Assembly (NCBI GenBank): GCA_021816465.1
Contig: JAKAYF010000012.1
Coordinates: 1-40,004 of the forward strand
DNA length: 40,004 nt
Source of the DNA: Nitrospirota bacterium
GTDB lineage: Bacteria > Nitrospirota > Leptospirillia > Leptospirillales > Leptospirillaceae
Direction of reading: 5' to 3'
The translations under genes were made by a program, and so were the position numbers. A model generated the notes under the pieces. That model had not been told where the DNA came from, did not search any database, and was given only the letters and a program-made list of their open reading frames with translations. Shown piece by piece: positions 1 to 8,590 of this stretch (its first letter is position 1; the number at the start of each line of letters is the position of its first letter).

Positions 1-6
1 ACCCCT

Positions 7-951
7 GTGGGACCGGTAACAGTTTACGCTCCAGCTTCGGTCGGAAATATCGGACCCGGGTTCGACACACTGGGAATGGCCGTAACCGGAATGGGTGACC
101 TGATAACCGGTCACCTCGAAAACAACAGCTCAGGGGACAGGATCACTTCAATTTCCGGAGCCTGGGCCAGTTTGCCACTGGATCCGGAACAAAATACGGC
201 AACGATCGCTGCCAGAATCATTCTCGACAAAGCAGGCTTAACTGACAAAGACCTGATCATGTCAATCGAAAAAGGCGTACCTGGGTCTGGCCTTGGCTCA
301 AGTGCAGCATCGGCCGTTGGAGGAGCTTTTCTGGGAAATATTCTTGCTGGGGAAATTTTCACACAACAGGATATCCTAGAAGCCGCAGCCACGGCAGAAA
401 GCAGAGTCAGCGGAGGCTATTTTCTTGATAACGTATCGGCTTGTCTCCTTGGCGGAGTGACCGTTTCCATAACAAATCTGAAAAGCTCCTTCCGATTTGG
501 ATCGATTGAAGGCATTTGCCTCCTCTTCATTGTACCGGGGGCACTCCTTAAAACAGCAGAGGCCAGGAAAGCGATCCCCGAAAAGGTACCATTTACTAAC
601 TCTGTCGAGGCCATCATGAGAACGGCCGGCATTCTTGCCGCAGTTTCCGCAAACAACCGCAAACTGTTCTGCCAAATGGTCAGTGATCCACTGGTCTCTC
701 CCTACAGGGGTCCGCTGATACCAAAATTCTCGTTGATCCAGAAAGTCGCAGTCGAAGCCGGAGCATCAAACCTCGTCATATCCGGAGCTGGATCAACAAT
801 GGTGGCTCTTGCACCGGAACAGGATGTCATAGAGAAGGTCCGGAGCGCCATGGAAACATTTATGAACGATCAGGAATATCAAGCTGTCCTGATCCCATCA
901 ACCATTGATTCCAAAGGAGCCAGAATTGTCGATCGCACCTCCAGTTTATGA
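7..951 (+). CDS. thrB: Homoserine kinase (GHMP family)
   Basis: Phosphorylates homoserine to O-phosphohomoserine in cytoplasmic threonine synthesis. The N-terminus has the family pattern VYAPASVGNIGPGFDTLG, and residues about 91-103 (VPGSGLGSSAASA) form the Gly/Ser-rich GHMP ATP-binding loop. A C-terminal SGAGSTMVAL segment matches the family's second glycine-rich motif. The 314-residue length is normal for ThrB. The start used is GTG at position 7. The frame stays open to the window edge, so a start just outside the window is possible. The last bases overlap the next gene, which suggests a shared transcript. Function is well supported; only the exact start is uncertain. Confidence 0.9.
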   Translation: MGPVTVYAPASVGNIGPGFDTLGMAVTGMGDLITGHLENNSSGDRITSISGAWASLPLDPEQNTATIAARIILDKAGLTDKDLIMSIEKGVPGSGLGSSAASAVGGAFLGNILAGEIFTQQDILEAAATAESRVSGGYFLDNVSACLLGGVTVSITNLKSSFRFGSIEGICLLFIVPGALLKTAEARKAIPEKVPFTNSVEAIMRTAGILAAVSANNRKLFCQMVSDPLVSPYRGPLIPKFSLIQKVAVEAGASNLVISGAGSTMVALAPEQDVIEKVRSAMETFMNDQEYQAVLIPSTIDSKGARIVDRTSSL

Positions 952-2002
952 CATTCGAATCTCTTATGAGGAAAACTATCGAAACGGACCGGTCTTCGGA
1001 ATTGCCCCTCCTCCACTGCAAAGCACACACCAGCTGGTTTCATTTCTTGGGATACCTTGCCGTTCAAGGATAGGAATTCCGGCAGGACCACTCCTCAACT
1101 CCGACTGGATCGGCTTTTACGCAAAAATGGGATTCGACATCCTGACCTATAAAACCGTCAGGAGCCATAGTCATCCTTCCTATCAAAACCCAAACTGTCT
1201 CTATGTTCCATTCAATCGACCGTTCAAAATGGAAGATCTTGCATCCCCACTCATTGCGACCCTGGACTTTCATCCTCAATCAATGAGCTCTGTAACGATC
1301 ACAAATTCTTTTGGAATGCCCAGCCAGCCGCCTTCTGTCTGGATCCCCGACATCAGGGAATCGATCAACTCGCTCGCACAAAATCAGGTTCTTGTCGTCT
1401 CGGTTGTTGGTATCGAACAAAACGACTGCTCCATGCCTGAAGATTTTGCCCGAACAGCCAAAATGGCAAAAGAAGCCGGCGCAATGGCTATCGAGGTCAA
1501 TTTCTCATGCCCGAACGTCAAGGGAAAAGAAGGGCAGCTCTACCAGAGTCCAGAGTCGAGCATGAAGGTTCTCTCCATGGTCAGGGAAGCCATTGGGGAG
1601 ACCCCTTTGATTATGAAGGTCGGACAGATCTCCGACCCTGACCTTGCGGAAATGCTGATGGAAAAAGCGGCCCCATATATCCAGGGAATCGGAGCAATCA
1701 ATACCGTTTCCGGGACAATCATCAACTCCAACGGGCAACCTGCCCTCCCAGGGCCAGGCCGGGAACGATCCGGCCTTTGCGGCGCCGGCATCAGAAATCT
1801 TGCGTTACAGACAGTTGGAATACTCAGGAAAGTGATTGACAAAGGGAATTTGAAGGTTGACATTATCGGAGTGGGCGGCTACAACACCCCCGATGACTAC
1901 CAGTTATTTATAAACGAAGGGGCCGATTTTGTGATGTCAGCAACAGGAGCCATGTGGGACCCCTACCTTGCCTATGTCACAAAACAGAGGGATATTTCCT
2001 AG
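926..2002 (+). CDS. pyrD: Dihydroorotate dehydrogenase family protein (class 1-like)
   Basis: A flavin-binding TIM-barrel protein of the dihydroorotate dehydrogenase family, cytosolic by its lack of signal or membrane segments. The segment EVNFSCPNVKG carries the Cys that is the catalytic base in class 1 enzymes. LIMKVGQ and GAINTV fit the FMN and orotate binding strands, and IIGVGGYNTPDDY the phosphate-binding region. I prefer TTG at 926 because AAAGGAG lies at 913-919 with ideal spacing; an in-frame TTG at 905 has no such site. The gene overlaps thrB by 26 nt. Its stop overlaps that of the convergent pafA within a CTAG. The N-terminus is somewhat divergent, so a related pyrimidine-reducing role cannot be excluded. 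Confidence 0.8.
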   Translation: MSIAPPVYDIRISYEENYRNGPVFGIAPPPLQSTHQLVSFLGIPCRSRIGIPAGPLLNSDWIGFYAKMGFDILTYKTVRSHSHPSYQNPNCLYVPFNRPFKMEDLASPLIATLDFHPQSMSSVTITNSFGMPSQPPSVWIPDIRESINSLAQNQVLVVSVVGIEQNDCSMPEDFARTAKMAKEAGAMAIEVNFSCPNVKGKEGQLYQSPESSMKVLSMVREAIGETPLIMKVGQISDPDLAEMLMEKAAPYIQGIGAINTVSGTIINSNGQPALPGPGRERSGLCGAGIRNLALQTVGILRKVIDKGNLKVDIIGVGGYNTPDDYQLFINEGADFVMSATGAMWDPYLAYVTKQRDIS

Positions 2003-3444
2003 GCTTCAAAAGAACTTCCCTCTGCATCCGGTGGATCGGAAAAATACTGATCCACCTCACAGTGGTAGGTCTTGAGTGGATCAAGCATGTACAATACCTC
2101 GCCCTCATTTACTTGGATCCCGAACCACTGGATAATATAGGACAGATCATTTTCCTCGAGGATATGATTGACCGCCATTGAGCGGCCGCAGGCTCTCGTA
2201 AAGTCTGGGGGTCGGCTCACACCATCCGAAATTTGCCTGTCGGAGATCAGTCTCCGGTGTCTCCCCTCCTGTTCGAGAATCCGAAACAACCCCTTTTCAG
2301 GATGAATGTTGTGATATTCAAGATCCAGGCTCTCAAGCCATGGATCTCCCCACTCCAGTCCTTCCTCTTCCCTGAACTGATTCAGGAGAATAAATTTTGC
2401 AGCCCAGTCAACGCGGTCAGCAACCTTTGAAGGATCTTTTTTGCCAAGGTCGGAGAGGAGCTCAGCCCATTCTGAAAGAACCCAGTCCGTTTCCTCATCC
2501 CTGCCACGATAGTTCCTGTCCGCCGCCTCAAAGAACATCCATTGCAAATCTGTCGCCGTCAACATTTGTCCATCATTGTCCATCACCCTCCAGCCCATCG
2601 ATATGTCATGGGAAATCGCATGGTTGGCCCGAACCGGATCAATAATCCCGACTGCAGGAGCAAAACCATCCTCAATGAGGGAAAGAGCGAGCCTGGTCGT
2701 TCCAAATTTCATCGCCGTGGCAAATTGAGACATGTTTGAATCACCCATCAACAGATGCATTCGGCGAAACAGGGCCGGATCAGCCAGTGGCTCGTCGCGG
2801 GTATTCACAATCGACCGGTTCATCTGGACCCATTGATAAAACTTGTTAACAACATAATCAGCTCTCTGGGAAAGCTGAAAAGTAACCACCTTGTCCGTTG
2901 GAGGAAAAGTGATAATGCTTTCATTGAGATTGGCAGAACCAACCCGTCCTGCTCCAGTGAAGATCTGCCTTGTTACAAGAAAGGCCACCAGTGGCTCCAT
3001 TCCCTTTTCCGTAAAAGGAAACTGCCTTGAGACAAGATAATTCTCATGAGAACCGAATGTGGCAAGTGTCTGATGGTCTATATTGTTTTTAATCAGGGAG
3101 ATTTCCGAAGTCAGACCGAGCTCGTTAATCGCGTCCTGAAGAATTTGGTCGCCAGCCCTGTCGACCAGAACAAGATCCAGAAGATCAAGCGCTTCCGGAG
3201 AAGCATACTCCAGATGCCCCATGTCGACATAAAGCCTTCCGCCATTTTTCAGAAAACCACCATTCCCGACAGGTTCATCATATGCCCGCTGATGCTGATC
3301 GATCACACCAAGACGCCGGGTATGGAAGATATGGTCCCTCAATCGCTGGAAAATCTCTTCCTGTCGAAAAAGATCCCTTACAGAACCAGGCTCCCTGTTC
3401 AACAAGGTTCCATATTCCGTTTCAAGTCCTATGATGGAGCGCAA
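1999..3444 (-). CDS. pafA: Pup/UBact ligase PafA
   Basis: ATP-dependent carboxylate-amine ligase that joins the C-terminal Glu of the Pup-like modifier to lysines of target proteins, marking them for the proteasome. It belongs to the glutamine-synthetase-like PafA/Dop family. The start IIGLETEYG supplies the Mg-binding glutamates (E8, E10), and RLYVDMGHLEYASPE has the expected catalytic Asp (D74). NNIDHQ, GSHENYL, LSQRADY, NTRDEPLAD and GDSNMS are conserved family motifs. It is 481 aa and lacks the SMDARGF-type loop seen in the upstream Dop, so I assign it as the ligase. TTG start at 3444 has GGAAGGAGGG seven bases upstream. It is the last gene of the proteasome operon, 32 bp after prcA. Confidence 0.9.
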   Translation of the reverse strand: MRSIIGLETEYGTLLNREPGSVRDLFRQEEIFQRLRDHIFHTRRLGVIDQHQRAYDEPVGNGGFLKNGGRLYVDMGHLEYASPEALDLLDLVLVDRAGDQILQDAINELGLTSEISLIKNNIDHQTLATFGSHENYLVSRQFPFTEKGMEPLVAFLVTRQIFTGAGRVGSANLNESIITFPPTDKVVTFQLSQRADYVVNKFYQWVQMNRSIVNTRDEPLADPALFRRMHLLMGDSNMSQFATAMKFGTTRLALSLIEDGFAPAVGIIDPVRANHAISHDISMGWRVMDNDGQMLTATDLQWMFFEAADRNYRGRDEETDWVLSEWAELLSDLGKKDPSKVADRVDWAAKFILLNQFREEEGLEWGDPWLESLDLEYHNIHPEKGLFRILEQEGRHRRLISDRQISDGVSRPPDFTRACGRSMAVNHILEENDLSYIIQWFGIQVNEGEVLYMLDPLKTYHCEVDQYFSDPPDAEGSSFEA

Positions 3445-3476
3445 GAGCAGACCCTCCTTCCGGAGAATGGATGTGA

Positions 3477-4211
3477 TTAAGGCATACTCGGCAATGGAAG
3501 AGATCTCATCAAACCGGTTCGACGATCCAGAAGCTGAATGTCAGGCTCCCTTTCAGACAGAAAAAGCTCTTTCTTGCGCCGGTAGAGATCCTCATCAAGA
3601 ATTTTTCCATCTGCATCCATCCCTGCCTCTTCAAAGTCCAGACTTCCCGAAACGCACGCATCAACCAATACAGGAAGAGCCTCTTTTCCAGACAGAACAG
3701 TTGAAGGCAGCATCTTCCTGATACGATCCGAGAGATCCTCACCGTTTGAAATCACGGCAGATATTTTAGAAGGCTTTACCTGACCATCGAAATCGAGTTC
3801 ATAGAAAAGATCTTCCCGTGGAGAAGCTCCTGTTTCAACAAAAATCCCCCTGTAAATCAATGGGGAAGACATAACATCCTCAAATGAGGATTTAAGCTTG
3901 GGAGACAGGGTAAACATAGTCAGTCTCCTCATCGAGACATCTCTTGACGACCTGGTAAATCCTTCAACATGAGAAGTATTGATTGCGGCCATCCGGATCA
4001 TCTCGATATCTGCAGGATGTCCGATCGCACCCATCGCCATGCGATCATAAATTTCAAAAATTTTTGAGGTTCTGCGATAAAAAGAAAGCAGCAAAATGCC
4101 CTCCTCCACAGACACGGCCACAACAGGCGAAGAACGTTTCAGTTGCTCCTCGATGTAGTCCCTGCGCTGATTGATCGCATCAACCCAACGATAAGGTTCA
4201 TCAAACACCAT
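3477..4211 (-). CDS. prcA: Proteasome alpha subunit
   Basis: Forms the outer, non-proteolytic rings of the 20S core particle and the gate and docking surface for the ATPase. The protein (244 aa) has a short N-terminal segment (VFDEPYRWVDAINQRRDYIEEQLKR), the alpha-type H0 helix region, then SSPVVAVSVEEGILLLSF as the first strands of the Ntn-hydrolase fold and KIFEIYDRMAMGAIGHPADIEMIR. There is no N-terminal catalytic Thr, as expected for an alpha subunit. The start ATG overlaps the end of prcB by 11 nt and has GGAGG just upstream; a GTG one codon later has better spacing. The C-terminus is charged, then SLPLPSMP. Confidence 0.9.
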   Translation of the reverse strand: MVFDEPYRWVDAINQRRDYIEEQLKRSSPVVAVSVEEGILLLSFYRRTSKIFEIYDRMAMGAIGHPADIEMIRMAAINTSHVEGFTRSSRDVSMRRLTMFTLSPKLKSSFEDVMSSPLIYRGIFVETGASPREDLFYELDFDGQVKPSKISAVISNGEDLSDRIRKMLPSTVLSGKEALPVLVDACVSGSLDFEEAGMDADGKILDEDLYRRKKELFLSEREPDIQLLDRRTGLMRSLPLPSMP

Positions 4212-5004
4212 GAACCTCCGTTTCCAGAATCTCTTTTAAAAGGTCCTCGCCCACTGTTTCAAGACCGTCACCCGACACCAGCTTGATGACAGGGTAAATC
4301 CTGTCACCCGACTGAACTCCTCCCGTTGCGGAGTCAAAATAGGATGCCGTTTCAAGAAGTCTCAGACTGAGGACGATCGCATCTTTTTTGGATAGGGAGG
4401 AAAGCCCGCCAGGGAGTCCCCAGTGATCAAGAAATCTCAGGATGCCCTGTACTTCAAGAGAACCGGACCCCCCCACTGCAAAAGGAGTTCCTTCAAAATG
4501 GGCACCAAGAATATCGTAAAAATAAATTCTGGGACCATTTGTTTCCGGGTCAAAGGTAATGAACAGGGGAACGACCCCACCGACTCCGTTCATTGCCATA
4601 GGGAGATTTTCCTTCAGAAGCTGGGCAAGAAGCCTTAATTGCCCCTCAAGGGACATCTCGTCAAGCTGAGAACGTCGATAGTATCGAAAAGAGTGGTCCA
4701 AAACCCTTGCCATCTCGATGGCCTGAGCTGGCGAACCTGAAATAGCAAGGACAGAACGCCCGTCAATTTCAATAACCTTCTCCACACGATTGGCCATAAT
4801 CCTGTTGCCGGCTGTCGCCCGACGGTCACCGGCAACAAGAACACCGGACGAAAAGTGAAAGGCAAGAATCGTTGTCGCCTGAATCTCCGGCACTTTTCCC
4901 GAGGAGGATCTCTCCACTGAAAAATTTGGAGAAGCGCCCTGATGCTGCTTTAAAAGGTCCACAAAAGATCCGGATGCCCCCTTGACGGAATCGGTTATTT
5001 TCAT
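4201..5004 (-). CDS. prcB: Proteasome beta subunit (catalytic, with propeptide)
   Basis: Catalytic Thr peptidase of the 20S core. A propeptide of 43 residues precedes the mature start TTILAFHF; Thr44 is the inferred nucleophile. Counting from it, Asp17 (AGDRRAT) and Lys33 (NRVEKV) are at the expected active-site positions. The residue before the cleavage site is Ala43 (codon GCG at 4876-4878), whereas beta-subunit families normally have Gly there. Total length is 267 aa. The ATG overlaps the stop of the modifier gene as ATGA, so tag and protease are translationally coupled. The order modifier-prcB-prcA matches actinobacterial pup-prcB-prcA. Identification is secure; efficiency of autocleavage at Ala-Thr is unknown. 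Confidence 0.93.
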   Translation of the reverse strand: MKITDSVKGASGSFVDLLKQHQGASPNFSVERSSSGKVPEIQATTILAFHFSSGVLVAGDRRATAGNRIMANRVEKVIEIDGRSVLAISGSPAQAIEMARVLDHSFRYYRRSQLDEMSLEGQLRLLAQLLKENLPMAMNGVGGVVPLFITFDPETNGPRIYFYDILGAHFEGTPFAVGGSGSLEVQGILRFLDHWGLPGGLSSLSKKDAIVLSLRLLETASYFDSATGGVQSGDRIYPVIKLVSGDGLETVGEDLLKEILETEVHGV

Positions 5005-5216
5005 TGGCCGGTCCTTTGCCGATATCGCTCGGATTGATTGGGATCCACCCTTTTCATCCTTTCGCGAAGACGATCAACGCCATCACGACCGCCTTCCGGT
5101 TTTTTGGGAACAGGAGCTTCCTGCTTGTTCTCGCGTCTTCCCGGTGAAGCAGGAGAAACGGGTTGATCCGGAAAAGCAATGATAAAATGTGCTGACAGCG
5201 TTTTTTCAGTAAACAT
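5001..5216 (-). CDS. ubact: Pup-like ubiquitin-like modifier (UBact type), C-terminal Gln
   Basis: Small protein tag of 71 residues attached to substrates by PafA, removed by Dop and read by the Mpa ring. The middle is Pro/Gly/charge-rich and likely disordered (PASPGRRENKQEAPVPKK). A predicted helical segment follows (DGVDRLRERMKRVDPNQ), and the tail SERYRQRTGQ matches the RYRQR(T/S)G(E/Q) ending of UBact rather than the GGQ/GGE of actinobacterial Pup. The last codon is CAA (Gln), so deamidation to Glu by Dop would be needed before ligation. ATG at 5216 has GGAGGG six bases upstream. The hydrophobic N-terminal stretch (SAHFIIAF) is unusual for the family. It lies between dop and prcB, which strongly supports the call. 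Confidence 0.88.
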   Translation of the reverse strand: MFTEKTLSAHFIIAFPDQPVSPASPGRRENKQEAPVPKKPEGGRDGVDRLRERMKRVDPNQSERYRQRTGQ

Positions 5217-5267
5217 CTTGAACCCTCCATACTGGTCAAACGTTAAGGACTGGAGAAGTCATTCCCT

Positions 5268-6788
5268 CTAAAGCTGAAAAAGGGCGACAAGTTCCCTTGG
5301 GTGAAGAAGTCCCATCACCTTTTGTTCAAGCACATCCATTTGTTCGGGAGTCTCCCTGAGAAAAAGAGGAAGATCAACAACCGACCCATCATGGAATCTT
5401 ATCCTTTCCCACCCAGCCTCCGAAACCTTCTCCGCAAAATGGGAGAGGATCGCGCTCCGGATCCTGGGGCGCCCCTGTCCGGGAGAAACACTCAGAGCTC
5501 TGACAACATCCTCATCCTTCGTCAACCGGCGAATGGAACCGGCGGACTCCATCTCCCAAAACAGACCTTCTTCGGGATCCAGGTCATGGTAGGCAAGGTC
5601 CAGGCTTTGAAGCCATGGATCATTTGCGGCCAATGACTGCTCTTGCCTGAAAGAGTCGAAAAGTTCTTTCTTTGCAACCCAATCGACCCTGTCCGACAAA
5701 AGTGATGGATCCCTTCGGAAATCTTCCAGGGCCGATGCCCATTCTCCCAGGACCCAGGAACTCTCCTTGTCCTTAGGGGAAAAGCTCTGACAAACATGAA
5801 GATAGGCCTCAAGGATTTCCGATGCGAACATTTCGCCACCATTTTTCATCGGGACAGGCTTTTGATCATAGAGGTTCCGGGAAATCTCCTTGATTGCTTG
5901 AACTGGATCAGACATGGCAACCCCTGAAACCGAAATATCCCTTAGAAGCAAATTCAAAACCAGTTTTGTCATTCCCACTTTCATCGCTGTCTGCCATTCG
6001 GACATGTTGGCATCACCTGAAATCAGATGGAGCCTCCGGTAGGAAGATGTTTGGGCATGAGGCTCGTCACGACTGTTGACCAGGGGACGATTATGCATTG
6101 TGTCCACACCAATCAATGCCTCCATGAAATCGGCTCTCTGGGAGATCTGATAGCGAATTTCTCCCGGCCGCTCAGAAGACTCAGTTGCATATTTTCCTGA
6201 ACCAATTAGTATCGTTCTGGCAACCAGATAGGGGAGAAGATGGGAAACAATCTTCTCAAAGGGGATCTCCCTGGGAAGAAGGTAGTTTTCATGACAACCA
6301 TAGCTGTGTCCATGATAGTCCGTATTATTTCTGTACAGGGCAATTTTTCCACCCGATCCCAGGCGGCTCTCACGGTTCTTCTTTGCCATCCTCATGATCA
6401 GAATTCCCGCCCTGTCCTGAGCAAGGAGCTCGAAAAGGCTGTGGCACTCAGGTGTTGAATATTCCGGGTGAGTGTGATCGTTGTAAAATCGGGCTCCGTT
6501 TCGAAGGATCCGGTCGCTTTTCATCTCCCTGAACGAAAAAAAACGCTGATGATCGGAACGGGTAAACTCTTGCTCCTCAATATCCTGGGCAAGTCCCTCG
6601 GCGTGGAACCCTCTCGCATCCATCGAAGGATCCTCCTCCGAGTAGTTCCACTTTAAAGACTCGCTACCATCGTAAGACCGAATGAGCTCCATTGACTCAA
6701 TAACAGGATCAGAATTCTCAATATCGCTCCGGACAATCCCGTACTCCGTCTCGATCCCGGCAATAACAGGAAAAGAAGGATCCATCAT
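5268..6788 (-). CDS. dop: Depupylase/deamidase Dop
   Basis: PafA-related hydrolase that converts the modifier's C-terminal Gln to Glu and also strips the tag from substrates. Motifs include IAGIETEYG (E13, E15), a Dop-typical SLKWNYSEEDPSMDARGF segment before a longer loop (about residues 45-90), and ARFYNDHTHPEYSTPE with the nucleophile-position Asp104. NNTDYHGHSYGCHENYL, ISQRADF, NSRDEPHAQ and GDANMSEW follow. The 506-aa length and the long loop distinguish it from the 481-aa PafA downstream. The tandem ATGATG start overlaps the TGA stop of mpa, and there is no good ribosome site, so translation is probably coupled. A 51-bp gap separates it from the modifier gene, which has its own ribosome site. 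Confidence 0.88.
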   Translation of the reverse strand: MMDPSFPVIAGIETEYGIVRSDIENSDPVIESMELIRSYDGSESLKWNYSEEDPSMDARGFHAEGLAQDIEEQEFTRSDHQRFFSFREMKSDRILRNGARFYNDHTHPEYSTPECHSLFELLAQDRAGILIMRMAKKNRESRLGSGGKIALYRNNTDYHGHSYGCHENYLLPREIPFEKIVSHLLPYLVARTILIGSGKYATESSERPGEIRYQISQRADFMEALIGVDTMHNRPLVNSRDEPHAQTSSYRRLHLISGDANMSEWQTAMKVGMTKLVLNLLLRDISVSGVAMSDPVQAIKEISRNLYDQKPVPMKNGGEMFASEILEAYLHVCQSFSPKDKESSWVLGEWASALEDFRRDPSLLSDRVDWVAKKELFDSFRQEQSLAANDPWLQSLDLAYHDLDPEEGLFWEMESAGSIRRLTKDEDVVRALSVSPGQGRPRIRSAILSHFAEKVSEAGWERIRFHDGSVVDLPLFLRETPEQMDVLEQKVMGLLHPRELVALFQL

Positions 6789-8533
6789 TCGATCTGCCGG
6801 CGTTCAAGAAAAGAACGCTCCTTCTCTCCCGGGCGAATACGCCTGATATCCACGACATCCCGTGAAGGAAGATCCAGAAGATTCAGCCAATCTCTTGCAA
6901 CATCGGAATCCGGCAAAATATCCCCTTCCTCAAACTCCTTGGAGAGCGAATCCCACAAATCCTCTTCCTGGATTCCGGCAACTTCTTCGGAATTCGACAG
7001 CTCGCGTAAAAGAGCCTTCTCCTTGGCCCTGTCAAAAATTGACACAAGAATTGCCCCGGAAAGGAAGGACTTGCGATAGAGCGTTTCCCTTCGACCGGAG
7101 CGGAAGAAAAGATCCATGACCGCATTTTCCTGGCTCGAGGCATAAAGTCTGTCAAGAAAAGCAGAGAGCATTTCTTCCCTTTGCTTTCCGTCAAGAACGG
7201 TGGATTGCTTGACCGTTGGGATCGAAGGAGGAATAGCAAGGGACAATATTTCAAAAGCTGCTTCCCTATTCGGACGCAGAACACGTATTTTGCGATCAAT
7301 TCGCCCTGGACGCAGGATTGCCGGATCAATGATTTCCGGACGGTTCGTGGCAAGAATCACCATAAATCCGGCTTGAGAGGATAAACCATCCATCTCGGCA
7401 CAAAACATAGGGACGATCGTATTGTGTATATTAAATGCCCTTGAGGACTTTCTCGTCCCAAGAATTGCCTCCGCCTCATCGATAAACAGAACCGGAAACT
7501 CGCCCCTTGAACGTGACTCCCTGCCCTGCGCAAAAAGCTCCCTGACAATACGTTCAGATTCCCCAAGCCACATATTAAAAATCTCGGGTCCCTTCACATG
7601 AAAGAATGTTCCCTTGATTTCCCTGCCTTCCTTTTTTGACATCTCCCCTGCGATATAGTTGGCCGTTGCCTTCCCGATCAGCGTCTTTCCGCATCCCGGA
7701 GGACCATAGAGAAGAAATCCCTTGGGAGACTTGAAATGGTATTTTTGAAAAAGATCCGGGTGAAGAACAGGATTCAGGATCGCCTTTTGGATCTCCGAAA
7801 GTGCTTCCTTCTGCCCACCGATATCAGACCAGGAAATGTCGGCAACTTCCTTGATCAGATAAGGACTGTCCTGGGAAGAAACTTTCTCGAGGGCAAGCCT
7901 TGATGAAGGGTCAAGACGAACCGAATCACCGGGAGCCACCGGCTCATTCAGAAGTTTCTCCCCTCGCCCAAGAACCATCGAACCCATTCCGTTTCCCATT
8001 GCACGGTCCTGGCCAATCTCAAGACGACCATCCGGCAGAATTTTTTCGACCCGTGTAACTGGCCCATGCATATCCGCATCGAGTACACCTACAAGAGACA
8101 TGGCCTCATTCAGTCGGACTCTCATTCCGGGATGACATGTGGAGGGATCGATCCTGGGATCGAGAGCCGCATGATAATCTCCACCTCCAACGGATACCCA
8201 GACAAAACCATCTTCCATGACTTCAATCAACGTTCCGATCCTGAAGGCTGGACTGGTGACCTTTTCAAGGACTTCATTCATCTTTTCCTGTTCGGACAGG
8301 AGTCGCCCCCACTCTACTTCTGCTTCATAAAGATTTTTCTTGAAACTGAAAAGATCCTTGCGAATCCCATCATGGTCATCAAGCTTTTTGGCAATTCGGT
8401 CAACCCCGTCAATCATGGAACGGAACAGTGTCTCCATGCGCTTTTTCTCATCGTTTTCCGAAGATTCGCGGGGAGAGGATTGGTCGAATGGTGGCTGATG
8501 CTTCGGCGGAGATAATGAACCGTGATCGCTCAT
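6785..8533 (-). CDS. mpa: Proteasomal AAA ATPase (Mpa/ARC family)
   Basis: Hexameric unfoldase that recognises the tagged substrate and feeds it into the 20S core. From the N-terminus it has a charged, coiled-coil-like helix (about 25-90), OB-fold sequence (FRIGTLIEVMEDGFVWVSVGGGDYHAALDP and a second repeat), then the AAA module with Walker A GPPGCGKT (about 276-283), Walker B VLFIDEAEA (about 345-352) and LATNRPEIIDPAILRPGRIDRK as sensor and arginine-finger region. The 582-residue length is close to Mpa. The C-terminus is FLERRQIE, without the penultimate Tyr (HbYX or QYL) that docks Mpa and ARC to the core. ATG at 8533 has AAGGAG nine bases upstream. A 115-bp gap before it may hold the promoter for the proteasome genes. 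Confidence 0.9.
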   Translation of the reverse strand: MSDHGSLSPPKHQPPFDQSSPRESSENDEKKRMETLFRSMIDGVDRIAKKLDDHDGIRKDLFSFKKNLYEAEVEWGRLLSEQEKMNEVLEKVTSPAFRIGTLIEVMEDGFVWVSVGGGDYHAALDPRIDPSTCHPGMRVRLNEAMSLVGVLDADMHGPVTRVEKILPDGRLEIGQDRAMGNGMGSMVLGRGEKLLNEPVAPGDSVRLDPSSRLALEKVSSQDSPYLIKEVADISWSDIGGQKEALSEIQKAILNPVLHPDLFQKYHFKSPKGFLLYGPPGCGKTLIGKATANYIAGEMSKKEGREIKGTFFHVKGPEIFNMWLGESERIVRELFAQGRESRSRGEFPVLFIDEAEAILGTRKSSRAFNIHNTIVPMFCAEMDGLSSQAGFMVILATNRPEIIDPAILRPGRIDRKIRVLRPNREAAFEILSLAIPPSIPTVKQSTVLDGKQREEMLSAFLDRLYASSQENAVMDLFFRSGRRETLYRKSFLSGAILVSIFDRAKEKALLRELSNSEEVAGIQEEDLWDSLSKEFEEGDILPDSDVARDWLNLLDLPSRDVVDIRRIRPGEKERSFLERRQIE

Positions 8534-8590
8534 CGGAAAGGACTCCTTCTGTCAGCTGGAGGAAGAGGGGATCTGAAACCATGCTGTTTT

